Shown here: in pieces, positions 17,120 to 26,116 of the stretch
Layout: each line of letters starts with the position of its first letter
Numbering within the stretch: position 1 is the first letter of the stretch
Assembly (NCBI GenBank): GCA_963785075.1
Contig: CAWATW010000004.1
Span: forward strand, 875,860 to 939,859
Direction of reading: 5' to 3'
DNA: 64,000 nt
Source of the DNA: JAOUGY01 sp963785075
Lineage (GTDB): Bacteria > Actinomycetota > Acidimicrobiia > Spongiisociales > ZC4RG35
Program-made: the position numbers and the translations under genes
The notes under the pieces: model-generated
Seen by the model: the letters and a program-made list of their open reading frames with translations, nothing else
Database searches by the model: none
Told to the model about the DNA's origin: nothing

Positions 17120-18700
17120 ATGACGAGACGGTCAAGCGCGCTTCGACGCCCCAAGGTCAGGATCGCATGGATCGCAGCTTTGCTGCTGACCATGGTTCTA
17201 CCGATGGGTACGGCATCTGCGGCGCCATCACAGAACGCCTGCGACACCAGGACCAACAACACCTACGAGAAGCTGATCGAATGCGTGCGGGTAGAGGGCG
17301 TACGCGCCCACCAGGCAGCCCTCCAGGCCGCGGCCGATGCCAACGACGGGAACCGGGCAGCCGGGACAGATGGCTACGAGGCCAGCGTCGACTATGTCGT
17401 GGACACGCTGGAAGCCGCCGGATGGAACGTGGAGCTCGACGAGTTCCCCTTCACCTACACGGCACCGGCCACTCTGCAGCAGACTGCGCCGGTCATAGCG
17501 ACCTACGGCACAGGCGCCTTCACGGGCACCGGCTACGGCACTGTGACGGCATCGGTCACGGGCGTCGACCTGTCGCTCGCGCCACCGCGGGCAAGCACCA
17601 GTGGCTGTGAGGCGGCCGACTTCGCCGGATTCCCGGCAGGCAACATCGCATTGATCCAGCGCGGGACTTGCACGTTCGCCCTGAAGGCCCTCAATGCCGA
17701 AGCTGCCGGTGCGTCGGCGGTCATCATCTTCAACCAGGGGAACGATCCCGGTCGTGAAGGACTCATCATCGGCACGCTGGGGGGTCTGAATGTGGTCGGC
17801 ATTCCCGTCGTCGGCGCCTCCTTTGCCGACGGAGAGGCGCTCTCCCAGCCCGGGTCGACGGCCTTCGTGAACGTCGACCCGCCCGAGTCGCGGCCCCAGG
17901 TCAACGTGATCGCCGAACTGCCCGGCACCAACGACAACAACGTCGTGATGGCCGGCGCCCATCTCGACTCACGTCAGGAAGGGCCTGGTATCCAGGACAA
18001 CGGCAGCGGGTCGGCAGTCCTCTTGGAGATCGCCGAGCAGATCGCCAAGCTCAAGCCTCAGAACACACTGCGATTCGCGTGGTGGGGCGCCGAAGAGTCG
18101 GGTCTCATCGGTTCCACCGCCTACGTCAACGGACTGAGCGCTGAAGAGCTCGACCGGATCGCCCTGTATCTGAACTTCGACATGGTCGGATCGCCCAACT
18201 ACATCTTCATGGCGTACGACGCCGACGAGTCCGGGTTTGCGGCCCCCGCGCCGGTGCCGGACGGATCGATCGCCATCGAAGACCTGTTCGAGTCCTACTA
18301 CACGAAGGTCGGCGAACCTTACGACGACGCTGCGTTCAGCGGCAGAAGCGACTATCAGGCATTCATCAACAACGGGATTCCCGCCGGTGGTCTGTTCACC
18401 GGGGCGGAAGGTATCAAGTCCGATGCCCAGGAAGCGATCTGGGGCGGCACGGCCGGTGACCAGTACGACCCGTGCTATCACCTGGCATGTGACACCTTCG
18501 ACAACATCTCGCTGCATGCGCTGGACGTGAACTCCGACGCTGTGGCGGTGGCGGTGATGACCTACGCCTACTCAACGGAGACGGTGAACGGCGTGGTTGG
18601 CGAGAAGGTGCCGGGCAGCTACACCCTGCCCGCGCCGGCCGGCCCCGAGGGGACCACCGGCGTCGGCGGCGGCGGCGACTTCCACGATCACGCTTCGTAG
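17120..18700 (+). CDS. secreted M28-family metallopeptidase with PA domain
   Basis: The 526-residue product has a Sec signal peptide (IAWIAALLLTMVLPMGTASA), a protease-associated insert (FPAGNIALIQRGTCTFALKA) and an M28 zinc peptidase domain with the ligand set AGAHLDS, QDNGSGS, GAEESGL, NFDMVG and CYHLACDT, as in Streptomyces griseus and Vibrio aminopeptidases. It should remove N-terminal residues from peptides outside the cell, using two zinc ions. The ATG at 17120 has GGAGG nine bases upstream. An in-frame codon at 16949 inside the previous gene is rejected. The last 25 residues are Pro/Gly-rich and end in a His-containing tail. A strong terminator follows immediately. Confidence 0.9.
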   Translation: MTRRSSALRRPKVRIAWIAALLLTMVLPMGTASAAPSQNACDTRTNNTYEKLIECVRVEGVRAHQAALQAAADANDGNRAAGTDGYEASVDYVVDTLEAAGWNVELDEFPFTYTAPATLQQTAPVIATYGTGAFTGTGYGTVTASVTGVDLSLAPPRASTSGCEAADFAGFPAGNIALIQRGTCTFALKALNAEAAGASAVIIFNQGNDPGREGLIIGTLGGLNVVGIPVVGASFADGEALSQPGSTAFVNVDPPESRPQVNVIAELPGTNDNNVVMAGAHLDSRQEGPGIQDNGSGSAVLLEIAEQIAKLKPQNTLRFAWWGAEESGLIGSTAYVNGLSAEELDRIALYLNFDMVGSPNYIFMAYDADESGFAAPAPVPDGSIAIEDLFESYYTKVGEPYDDAAFSGRSDYQAFINNGIPAGGLFTGAEGIKSDAQEAIWGGTAGDQYDPCYHLACDTFDNISLHALDVNSDAVAVAVMTYAYSTETVNGVVGEKVPGSYTLPAPAGPEGTTGVGGGGDFHDHAS

Positions 18701-18726
18701 AGCCACGCTCGACGAGCAGAACCAGG

Positions 18727-18755
18727 GGGGGCGGCCGATCGGCCGCCCCCTCTTT
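18727..18755 (+). terminator. intrinsic terminator after the M28 peptidase gene
   Basis: A perfect 24-nt palindrome at 18727-18750 (GGGGGCGGCC, centre GATC, GGCCGCCCCC) is followed directly by TCTTT. It ends transcription of the peptidase gene 26 bases after its stop codon. Confidence 0.8.
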
Positions 18756-18799
18756 GCGTTCGGGAACCCAGGTCGCCGGCACGACGTCTGACCTCGGAG

Positions 18800-19339
18800 A
18801 TGCAGCCAGATCCGATCCGTAGACGCCGCTATGAGGCCCTGGTGGAAGAAGTCCACGACCCGCTCATCCGATACCTGATGCGGCGGATGCCTCGCCACGA
18901 TGCTGAAGACGTCATGAGCGAAGTTCTGATCACCTTGTGGCGGCGGCTCGACGCGATCCCGGAGCCCGCTCCGCTCCCCTGGTGCTACGGAGTGGCCCGC
19001 CGGGCCATGGCCAATCATCGCCGTGGCACCAGGCGCCGGCTTGCCCTGGTCGGCAGGCTGCAGGCGGAACGACCCCCCGCGAGCGACGCATTCGGCTCGC
19101 CTGACCACCTCGAACTGTCAAACGCTCTCGATGCCTTGGACGACGCCGAAGGAGAGTTGATCACGCTCTGGGCGTGGGAAGGTCTGGAGCCGAGAGAGAT
19201 CGCCAAGGTGCTCGAGATCACCCCGAACGCCGCCAGCATCAGGCTGACGAGGGCCAAGGCGAAGATCGCACGACATCTGAGAAAGGATTCCCCTCCAGCC
19301 GGACATGGGATGGATGAAGACACCGGAGAACGGTCATGA
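18800..19339 (+). CDS. ECF-type RNA polymerase sigma factor
   Basis: The product has 179 residues with region 2 (DPLIRYLMRRMPRHDAEDVMSE, then LPWCYGVARRAMANHRRG) and region 4 (DDAEGELITLWAWEGLEPREIA, then ITPNAASIRLTRAKAKIARHL). It would direct RNA polymerase to a small regulon in answer to a signal held by its partner. The downstream gene starts inside its stop codon (ATGA) and encodes a single-pass membrane protein, the usual anti-sigma arrangement. The signal is unknown. Confidence 0.85.
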   Translation: MQPDPIRRRRYEALVEEVHDPLIRYLMRRMPRHDAEDVMSEVLITLWRRLDAIPEPAPLPWCYGVARRAMANHRRGTRRRLALVGRLQAERPPASDAFGSPDHLELSNALDALDDAEGELITLWAWEGLEPREIAKVLEITPNAASIRLTRAKAKIARHLRKDSPPAGHGMDEDTGERS

Positions 19340-19953
19340 ACGACGAGATGAATGGGCACAACCCTTCGGAGCACGAACTCCGCGGGCTCCTGCGCTCGAT
19401 CGATCCCATGCACCCCGGCGTCGCGACACCACCACCGTCCCGTGAGCGTCTGGAGGACATCATGGCCATCGCACCCACTCAGGAACGCCCGACCCGCAGC
19501 CGCTGGCTGGCGGTCGCCGCCGCCGCAGTCGTCGTACTCGGCATCGGCGTCGTTGCCGCAGTCGGCGGCGGAGGTTCGACACCACCCACGACGGCTGTTG
19601 CGGCGGGACCTCCACTGCAATTGGCACTACCGGGCTCGGACCCCATGGCGATGTGCATCCAGTTCGACGTCGCGTTCCTCGCCGAGATGCCGGTGGCATT
19701 CGAAGGCACGGTCACCTCCGTCGATGCAGACCGGATCACGGTGTCCGTCGACCACTGGTACCGCGGAGGCGAAGCGCAGGTGGTCGAGTTGACCGCCACC
19801 CAAGGCATGGAGGCGCTCATCGGTGGCATCGACTTCACCGAAGGCGACCAATACCTGATCACCGCGACCGACGGCAACGTCAACTACTGCGGCTTCAGCG
19901 GCCCCGCCACCCCCGACCTGCGCGCCGCCTTCGACGAAGCCTTCCCGAGCTGA
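19336..19953 (+). CDS. single-pass membrane protein, probable anti-sigma factor
   Basis: About 60 cytoplasmic residues, with a short acidic helix (PSEHELRGLLRSID), precede one membrane segment (RWLAVAAAAVVVLGIGVVAAV) and an outer domain of about 115 residues with two cysteines (MAMCIQF, VNYCGF). There is no classical zinc anti-sigma HxxxCxxC motif. It is coupled to the sigma gene through ATGA, so it is most likely its regulator. The outer domain has the length and strand pattern of a small beta-barrel (VAFEGTVTSVDADRITVSV). Confidence 0.7.
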   Translation: MNDEMNGHNPSEHELRGLLRSIDPMHPGVATPPPSRERLEDIMAIAPTQERPTRSRWLAVAAAAVVVLGIGVVAAVGGGGSTPPTTAVAAGPPLQLALPGSDPMAMCIQFDVAFLAEMPVAFEGTVTSVDADRITVSVDHWYRGGEAQVVELTATQGMEALIGGIDFTEGDQYLITATDGNVNYCGFSGPATPDLRAAFDEAFPS

Positions 19954-19969
19954 CCGAACCCAGGGTTAA

Positions 19970-19990
19970 GGTCCGCCAATTTGGCGGACC
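19970..19990 (+). terminator. hairpin after the sigma/anti-sigma operon
   Basis: GGTCCGCCAA and TTGGCGGACC are perfectly complementary around a single T, 17 bases after the anti-sigma stop codon. No T-run follows, so it may act with the larger hairpin downstream. Confidence 0.5.
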
Positions 19991-20040
19991 ACAGCCCAAA
20001 GAACGCGCCCACCCGTGGGATGACACTGTGGGAACGGCAT

Positions 20041-20075
20041 GAGGAGGCGGACCGACGTCCGCCTCCTCCGTTCTT
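20041..20075 (+). terminator. second, longer hairpin before the 2TM gene
   Basis: GAGGAGGCGGAC (20041-20052) and GTCCGCCTCCTC (20057-20068) make a 12-bp perfect stem with a 4-nt loop, followed by CGTTCTT. This is a good terminator candidate separating the sigma operon from the membrane-protein genes. A further GTCCGGCC/GGCCGGAC repeat sits at 20103-20137. Confidence 0.6.
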
Positions 20076-20159
20076 GTCCGGTCGGGCCGGCGCGGCCTGG
20101 ACGTCCGGCCCTACTCCCGCCCCTCCCCAGGCCGGACAGTGATACCGGAGGTGAAGACG

Positions 20160-20483
20160 ATGACATCTCGTCTGAGTGAATCCGTCGAACCGACCACCGA
20201 GGTCGCCGGGCCCAAGACCCCCTATGAGCGTGCTCATGAGCGCGCCGAGATGATTCAAGGGCTCTACATCCACCTGCTGGTCTTCGCGGTGATCAACTTT
20301 GGTCTGTTCGGCATCAACTGGTTGACCAGGGGCGACAACGGTGGCTGGTGGTTCCAGTGGCCGCTGCTGGGATGGGGCGTGGGACTGCTGGTTCACGTGC
20401 TGGTGACGATCGCGCCGGTGTTCTCCCCCGAGTGGGCAGACCGTCGAGCCGAGCGAATGATCCAGGGGAACGACCGCTCCTGA
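20160..20483 (+). CDS. 2TM-domain membrane protein
   Basis: The 107-residue product has an acidic/basic N-terminus (YERAHERAEMIQGLYIH), two membrane helices and an exposed loop (TRGDNGGWWFQWP) between them, ending ERMIQGNDRS. This is the layout of the 2TM domain found fused to kinases or as free small proteins. GGAGGTGA precedes the ATG at 20160, which is preferred to a GTG at 20139. Its role is unknown. It lies 44 bases before the PH-domain membrane protein, probably in one transcript. Confidence 0.7.
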   Translation: MTSRLSESVEPTTEVAGPKTPYERAHERAEMIQGLYIHLLVFAVINFGLFGINWLTRGDNGGWWFQWPLLGWGVGLLVHVLVTIAPVFSPEWADRRAERMIQGNDRS

Positions 20484-20527
20484 GTCGCGCCAGGCGCGAG
20501 GTCATCTCGATCAAGGAGGAGTCGTTC

Positions 20528-21112
20528 ATGTCTATCTACCCGGACCGTCGCTGGCTGACGAAGCAATGGATGGTGCTGGCGACCGTCGCCGCGTTCCTGG
20601 CAGCCTTGGCAGGGGTCATCCACGGGATAGTTGTGCTCTTCGCGGAAGACGTCGACATGGGACTCTTCGCTGCGGTGCTGTGGGGCGTGGCCGGCGGCCT
20701 CGTCGCGTTGATGCTTGCGATCTCCGTGCCGGTCATCGTGCTCTGGTACCGGAACCTCGCGTATGAGATCGAGGACGACAAGATCATCATCCGCAAGGGG
20801 ATCCTCACCAAGATCCAACAGAACATCCCCATGGTCATGGTCACCGACTTCCGGCTCCAACGCACGCTGTACGACCGGATGCTGGGGATCGGATCGATCC
20901 AGATCCAGACTGCCGGTCAGAGCACCACGGCCACCGGCTACGAGGGCAAGCTCGCCGGTTTGGAGGACTGGAAAGACCTTCACGAGGACCTCCGGCAGCG
21001 GATCCGGCGAGGCGAGCTGAAACCGGCGGATCACGACGAGTCGACCGAGCTCCATCTCATCCTCGAGGAGCTGCGGGAGATCCGAAGGGTTCTGGAGACC
21101 TCCTCGGGTTGA
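20528..21112 (+). CDS. membrane protein with bacterial PH (YdbT/bPH2-like) domain
   Basis: Two membrane segments (MVLATVAAFLAALAGVIHGI and a second one ending AISVPVIVLWY) precede a bPH2 domain (YEIEDDKIIIRKGILTKI, IPMVMVTDFRLQRTLYDRML) and a C-terminal helix rich in charged residues. The protein has 194 residues. AAGGAGG stands eight bases before the ATG at 20528. An in-frame upstream codon at 20348 lies inside the previous gene and is rejected. The function of the family is uncertain. It ends at 21112, directly abutting the stop of the convergent gene at 21113. Confidence 0.75.
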   Translation: MSIYPDRRWLTKQWMVLATVAAFLAALAGVIHGIVVLFAEDVDMGLFAAVLWGVAGGLVALMLAISVPVIVLWYRNLAYEIEDDKIIIRKGILTKIQQNIPMVMVTDFRLQRTLYDRMLGIGSIQIQTAGQSTTATGYEGKLAGLEDWKDLHEDLRQRIRRGELKPADHDESTELHLILEELREIRRVLETSSG

Positions 21113-22102
21113 TCAGGTACGGCCGGTCGGGCCGAACCGCTTAGTCGCCAACAACTGGTCGACCCGAAAGCCGGCGTCGTCGGCTTCCGCCGCTTCGAGC
21201 ACCATCAGCGCAAGCGCCAAGTCCTGGAGACCGGTTCCGGTCGACTTGAAGAGCGTCGCCGCGCCGGGAGCTCCTGGACCGGGCTCACCGACGATCGACG
21301 CCAGGTCTTCGGCTTCCGCCGCGTCGTACAGCCCGGCATCGACGGCTGCGATCGCGTCTCCGGATTCGCCGAACACCAACTCCACCGAGTCGCACACCAC
21401 ACGGTCGAACCGAGCGAACGTGTCGGGCTCCAGCTCCGAGAGGCTCGGCCGGGCGGACCCAACCGAGCTCACGTGCATGCCCGGACGCAGGTGTCTGGCG
21501 GCGAACACCGGGTCGGGCGACTTCGTTGCCAGCGAGACCAGGTCGGCGCCATCGAGCGCCTCGTCCACCGACCCCACGTCAACGAACTGGGCATCGATGA
21601 CCGGCCTCAAGCGTGCGATGAACTCTGCCCGGTTCTGCGGGTTTCGGGAGAAGACCCTGATCGTGGTCGCAGGGCGGACCTGGTGAATCGCCGGGAGCTG
21701 ATGTCGGGCCACCGATCCGGTTCCGATGACGGCTGCGGTCTCGACTCCTTCCGGGCACAGCCGTGAGGCCGCCACTGCCGCGGTGGCACCGGTGCGAAAG
21801 CCGGTGATCGCTTCGGCATCGACGATCGCCCGCAGGTCGCCGGATTCGATGTCGAACATGCTCACGACGTAGCGGACACCGACCCCGCGATTGAAGCTGA
21901 TCACCTTGTGGCCGAACACTCCGAGGCCTTCGAACACGGCGGGCAGCACGCGCATCCAGCCTTCGCCGTGCTTGAGATCGGTGCGGCTGACCGGGCCGGC
22001 TTCACCGGCGGCTTCCAGCCTGAAGCAGCGTTCCATCGCCTCGATCGCCAGCTCGGGCGTGAGATACCGGTCGACGGTGGCGGCGTCGAGAAGGCGAGTC
22101 AC
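21113..22102 (-). CDS. ornithine cyclodeaminase/mu-crystallin family enzyme
   Basis: The 329-residue product has the Rossmann motif VIGTGSVARHQL, the family core FKST-like segment (ATLFKSTGTGLQDLA) and SSVGSARPSLSEL. Members are NAD(P)-dependent ornithine cyclodeaminases, alanine dehydrogenases, or imine (ketimine) reductases. A GTG at 22102 overlaps the stop of the upstream lyase gene (GTGA), so it is translationally coupled as the last gene of a three-gene operon with two DapA-family lyases. A ketimine or amino-acid step after an aldolase cleavage is a reasonable guess. The substrate is not known. Confidence 0.85.
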   Translation of the reverse strand: MTRLLDAATVDRYLTPELAIEAMERCFRLEAAGEAGPVSRTDLKHGEGWMRVLPAVFEGLGVFGHKVISFNRGVGVRYVVSMFDIESGDLRAIVDAEAITGFRTGATAAVAASRLCPEGVETAAVIGTGSVARHQLPAIHQVRPATTIRVFSRNPQNRAEFIARLRPVIDAQFVDVGSVDEALDGADLVSLATKSPDPVFAARHLRPGMHVSSVGSARPSLSELEPDTFARFDRVVCDSVELVFGESGDAIAAVDAGLYDAAEAEDLASIVGEPGPGAPGAATLFKSTGTGLQDLALALMVLEAAEADDAGFRVDQLLATKRFGPTGRT

Positions 22103-23112
22103 GCCGGGTTGCGTCCTACGAAGAACTCGGCTGGATCGTCGGCATCGTCGATGATCCCGGACGCCAGCAGCCCGCTGGTGACCTTCTTGATCTGACTGTC
22201 GCTCAGCTTCATCGCCGGTTGGCGGATGGGACCGCCGTTGTAGCCGTTCAGCCAGGCCTGGTACTTCCACAGGTAGCGGGGGACGAAGTTGGACGACGAA
22301 ACCGCAGCCATCTCGGCAGACCTGGCGGCGCGAGCCGGTTCCACCTCCCAGTACAGATCCATCGCCATATCCGTCTTGCCGGCCCGCAACGCCTCGAACA
22401 TCCTCGGTGTCCGGTCGCCGTAGTACTCGTAGTTCGAAGTGCCCATCCATTGCAGTTCGAAGATGTCCGCCCACATCGGAGCCGTGTACTCCATCGGGTC
22501 CGACAACAAGACGTCCTTGTCGGCGAGCCGGCGGAAGCAGTCATAGGTGAGCATGGTCCTGGCTCTCCCCAGCTCGTACTTCACCGCCACCACCGTGTCG
22601 ACGTCGACGAGCCGGTCCAGCACGTCCTGGGGATACCCGCGGGGATCGAGCCGCCCCAGGTTCGAGTGCGCCACCACGAACAACACGACGGGCAGGTCCG
22701 ACGCCTGGCACACCATCCTCGTGTACTGCTCGAGCTCACCCCCGGTCGTGGGATAGAAGCTGTTGGGTTGCCCCAGCAGGGCTCCGTCGACGCCGATTGA
22801 CGCAGCGTCGCGGTTCATGGCGATGATGTCGTCGGGTGTGTCGAACACGGCTTGGAGCAGGAATGCGTGCCGGCCCCTGGCCTCGTCGACAGCGATCTCC
22901 ATGAAGGTCCGCATCTCGTCGAGGGTCGTGCCCGCCTCCGAGACGAGGAGCGCACCCCAGAAGCCGAACTCGATGTTGCGCCGGACGTCGTGGCGGATGC
23001 CCGCCTCGTTGAGACCCCGGAGGTCGGATGTGTAACTGGGGATGATGACGTTGCAGACGCCGTGGAATCGTTCGCGAGCCCAGGCCTTGGCGTCGGAACG
23101 TGCCGGGGGCAT
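22099..23112 (-). CDS. DapA-family (dihydrodipicolinate synthase/NAL) lyase, second copy
   Basis: This 337-residue class I aldolase-type barrel has GVCNVIIPSYTSDLRGL at the first strand, a tyrosine in NSFYPTT, and a putative Schiff-base lysine in VVAVKYELG. It is longer at the C-terminus than housekeeping DapA and diverges in the usual G-T-T-G-E motif (SEAGTTLDE), so it is unlikely to be lysine-pathway DapA. Its ATG overlaps the upstream stop by one base (TGATG) and its stop overlaps the next start (GTGA), so it is tightly coupled on both sides. The substrate is unknown. Confidence 0.8.
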   Translation of the reverse strand: MPPARSDAKAWARERFHGVCNVIIPSYTSDLRGLNEAGIRHDVRRNIEFGFWGALLVSEAGTTLDEMRTFMEIAVDEARGRHAFLLQAVFDTPDDIIAMNRDAASIGVDGALLGQPNSFYPTTGGELEQYTRMVCQASDLPVVLFVVAHSNLGRLDPRGYPQDVLDRLVDVDTVVAVKYELGRARTMLTYDCFRRLADKDVLLSDPMEYTAPMWADIFELQWMGTSNYEYYGDRTPRMFEALRAGKTDMAMDLYWEVEPARAARSAEMAAVSSSNFVPRYLWKYQAWLNGYNGGPIRQPAMKLSDSQIKKVTSGLLASGIIDDADDPAEFFVGRNPA

Positions 23113-24098
23113 CAGACCGTCGCCCCGATCGCATCGACCAGCCCGAGCGCCTCGAGGTCTGCTGTGAGCTCGTCCATCTCGGCGTCGGACAGTGGGACGA
23201 GCGGCAGCCTGACCGGACCTTGGGCCAGTCCCATGAGCCCGAGCCACGCCTTCAGCTGAGCGTCGGGCACGGCACCCGCCATGTTCTGGAGCCAAGGATC
23301 ACGCATCCACTTCTGGAACGCCTGCCGGTGTGCGTCGAGCGTGGCATGGACGGTCCATGCCTCTTCCACTCTCCCGGCGTCGGCCAACTCCGTGTATCGG
23401 GCGACCGGACGATACGACGGGGTCTGGAACATGGCGAGGGCCGGCGTCGACATGAGGGCCTGGAAGTCGTGGTCGAGGTGGAACTCGAGCCAGTCGTCCT
23501 CGGAGGCGTCGCACACCACGATGCGGTCTGCGCACAGCTCGTGCACTCTCATCAGATGTTCGCGAGGTTTGGGGTTCTTGATACCGCAGATGATGTCCAG
23601 ATCGGCCAGCTCGGAGATCAGCTCGGGTGAGATCACGTAACCGGAGTAGGAGGTGTTGAAGAGGAAGGTGGGGATGGAGGTCCGCTGGTCCAGCGCCCGG
23701 TACCAGGCACGAACCAGGTCGTCGGACGGCCTCGGCGGGAAGTACGGGTTCATCACGATCGCCAGGTCCATGCCTATCTCTTCGGCGTGGTTGGAGAGTG
23801 CCACGCACTCCTCGAAGACATGCGAGCTGGTCTGTGCCATGAGGGGAATCCGCCCGGCCGTGGTGTCGGCCACGATCTCGTGGACTCGCCGCCGTTCATC
23901 GACGGTCATCGACCAAAACTCGCCCATGACCCCGCCGCAGAAGATCCCGTCGACTCCGAGGCCCTCGATGTAGTAGTCGACCGACCGGCGGATTCCGGCC
24001 TCGTCGACCTCGAGATCATCGGTGAACGGGGTGGGGATGGCGACCCACAGACCCCGCACCTTCTCGAAGGCCTGTTGCTTGGCCCGGCTCAATGACAA
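23112..24098 (-). CDS. DapA-family lyase, first copy
   Basis: A second DapA-type barrel of about 328 residues: WVAIPTPFTDDLEVD, GVMGEFWSMTVDERRRV, the tyrosine in NPYFPPRP and a probable Schiff-base lysine in CGIKNPKPREH. The chosen start is TTG at 24098 because GGGAGG lies six bases upstream. A TTG at 24116 would add six residues. It heads the operon with the second DapA-like enzyme and the OCD-family protein. Two non-identical DapA homologues side by side may form a heteromer or act on successive compounds of one catabolic route. Confidence 0.82.
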   Translation of the reverse strand: MSLSRAKQQAFEKVRGLWVAIPTPFTDDLEVDEAGIRRSVDYYIEGLGVDGIFCGGVMGEFWSMTVDERRRVHEIVADTTAGRIPLMAQTSSHVFEECVALSNHAEEIGMDLAIVMNPYFPPRPSDDLVRAWYRALDQRTSIPTFLFNTSYSGYVISPELISELADLDIICGIKNPKPREHLMRVHELCADRIVVCDASEDDWLEFHLDHDFQALMSTPALAMFQTPSYRPVARYTELADAGRVEEAWTVHATLDAHRQAFQKWMRDPWLQNMAGAVPDAQLKAWLGLMGLAQGPVRLPLVPLSDAEMDELTADLEALGLVDAIGATV

Positions 24099-24244
24099 CG
24101 TCGACCTCCCACGCAAGCAGATCCTGCATCATATGAGATCACGGCGGTACCGGGGGTCGAGAGGCCCCGTGCTCCGCCGAAGCGGATGACGATCCGACAA
24201 CCTGGCGAATGACCAAGCTCGCACCGTGACCAAACGGAGAAGCG

Positions 24245-25126
24245 CTAGGGAGCCACGAGACCGAGCCCGGACACCAACACGACCGTCAAACCGAGCACCA
24301 CTTGTTGCGCCCCGATGACCGCCGCCCGCGGTGGCCTGGTTCGGGTGAGGACGACCTGGACCATCGCCAGGAGGCAGATCACAGCGCTCGCGGCCTCCGG
24401 CACGACTCCGCTGGCCCACCCGATCAGCGCCATACCCGCCGTCGCCAATTGGGCGACGTCGGACTGCGCGGTTCCGTGGGACGGGCGCTTGGCCCGAGCC
24501 AGCTGCGTCCGGACGAATGGAATCGTGGCGATCGCTCGGAGCGACACGATGCCCCAGGCCACGAACGCAGAGGTCCAATCCCCGCCACCTGCCACGATGA
24601 TGGCCCCTGCCACCGACCCGATTCCGATCGTGCCGGCAAGCTCAGGAATCAGACGGCGACTCTTGCTCCTCATGTCGAACCACAGCCCGACCACGACCAG
24701 CGGCAGGGCGAGGCCGAGCGGCACCCAGAACCGTCCTTCTGCTCCAAGGGAAGCCACAAGGACCGCGAGTATGAGCATCGTCACGTAGACCAGCGCCACC
24801 TTCAGTGCGAGGCGGGTACGGGGGAGGTTTCGCCGACGCCACCGATCGACGAGCACCAGCTTGAGCGGCGTCCGTGTGAGAAACGCGGCGAGCGCCGCCA
24901 CGCCCAGAGCCAAGCCGGTGACTGTCGGGGCCACGATCGATCCCAAGAGAACCGGCTCCAGCGTGAGACTCCATCCTCCGTGTTCGGATGGCAGCGCCAC
25001 CGACCGGAGCTGGACCGTTTCGCTTGCCGTCACAACGTGCAGGGCTCCATCTTCCAACGCTACCGGTCTCGCAGGGAGCGCCGGCCGGCGTGAGATGCGA
25101 TCGATGGGGTTGGGGTTGACCAGCAT
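24245..25126 (-). CDS. YwiC-like integral membrane protein
   Basis: The 293-residue product carries the YwiC signature LPSEHGGWSLTLEPVLLG followed by about eight hydrophobic segments. An N-terminal stretch of about 45 residues precedes the signature. The family is found beside nitrate-respiration and other genes, but its function is not established. The gene is divergent from the cyclase gene, with about 260 bases between them containing small GC dyads (CCCGC/GCGGG near 25300) but no clear operator. The ATG at 25126 is the first start available. Confidence 0.75.
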   Translation of the reverse strand: MLVNPNPIDRISRRPALPARPVALEDGALHVVTASETVQLRSVALPSEHGGWSLTLEPVLLGSIVAPTVTGLALGVAALAAFLTRTPLKLVLVDRWRRRNLPRTRLALKVALVYVTMLILAVLVASLGAEGRFWVPLGLALPLVVVGLWFDMRSKSRRLIPELAGTIGIGSVAGAIIVAGGGDWTSAFVAWGIVSLRAIATIPFVRTQLARAKRPSHGTAQSDVAQLATAGMALIGWASGVVPEAASAVICLLAMVQVVLTRTRPPRAAVIGAQQVVLGLTVVLVSGLGLVAP

Positions 25127-25388
25127 GCAGGACCATGTATCCCAGGAACTATGTCATGGCCGAGAAACAGAGGATCGGCTACGTAGCGCTCGAAGGACGT
25201 GACCCCCGAGGGTCGAGAAGGAACGCTGCGCACGAGAAGGGTCGCCTCGCTTGTTCCGGCCCCAGTGTCTCCGGGGTCTGGGAGTCCCAATCCGCCCGCA
25301 ACACGCGGGCAGTTCCGAGATCGGAGCCTACGCCGGTTGGTGACCCTGCGCCGGACCGACGATGATCGATCTTGGTGAGAGGAGCTGA

Positions 25389-26051
25389 ATGACCATCATC
25401 GACCTGACCGTGGCCATCGGTCCGAAGACATACGCGCCGCCGTCGGTGAACAAGCCGATCGGGGTGACGGTGCGAACCAAGGACCCGGGCTGGCAGGTCA
25501 CCGAGGTGCAGATGGCCCTGCACGCCGGGCCCCACGTCGACTTCTCCAAGCACTACCGGACCGACGGCGAGACCGCCGAGACCATCACTCTCGACCGCAC
25601 CATCGGGATGGCCCGGGTCTTCGATCTCGGCGAGCTGGAGCCGCGCCATGAGATCACCGTGTCGGACCTCGAAGCCACCGACCCCGGGCTCGAACCCCGG
25701 GAGATCGCCCTGGTGCGGACGGCGTGGACCGACCGGGCTTGGGGTGACTTCCCCCGCTACTACGTCGACTCGCCGTCGTGCTCTCCCGAGGCGGCGCAGT
25801 GGCTCGTGGACCGCGGGGCCAAGGCAATCGGGTTCGACTGCTTTCCGGAGGCCGCCGCCAAGAAGACCGACTACCGGGCCGACGAGTTCGTCGTCCACCA
25901 GACCATCGGGGAAGGTGGAGCGGTGTTGATGCAGCAGCTGACGGCACTCGATCGCCTCCCCGCCGAACCGGTGCGTTTCTTCGCCGGGTTCCTGAAGTTC
26001 GCCGGCGCCGAGGGAGTGCCCGCTCGTTTCTTCGCCATCCTCGACACGTGA
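25389..26051 (+). CDS. cyclase-family metal-dependent hydrolase (kynurenine formamidase-like)
   Basis: The 220-residue product has the family metal motif in the form LHAGPHVDFSKHY (consensus H-x-G-T-H-x-D-x-P-x-H), a second acidic stretch (SPEAAQWLVDRGAKAIGFD) and the C-terminal RFFAGFLKF. Members hydrolyse N-formylkynurenine, isatin or related amides. GAGGAG precedes the ATG by four bases. It is first of three plus-strand genes that end in an alcohol dehydrogenase coupled to a CrtI/PYROXD2-like oxidoreductase, which suggests catabolism of a cyclic or amide compound. The substrate is not assigned. Confidence 0.8.
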   Translation: MTIIDLTVAIGPKTYAPPSVNKPIGVTVRTKDPGWQVTEVQMALHAGPHVDFSKHYRTDGETAETITLDRTIGMARVFDLGELEPRHEITVSDLEATDPGLEPREIALVRTAWTDRAWGDFPRYYVDSPSCSPEAAQWLVDRGAKAIGFDCFPEAAAKKTDYRADEFVVHQTIGEGGAVLMQQLTALDRLPAEPVRFFAGFLKFAGAEGVPARFFAILDT

Positions 26052-26116
26052 ATCGCTCGTCTGCGTCCTCATCCTGCAGGTTATAGGATCGCCCCGAGCC
26101 CACGGATCGAGGAGAC

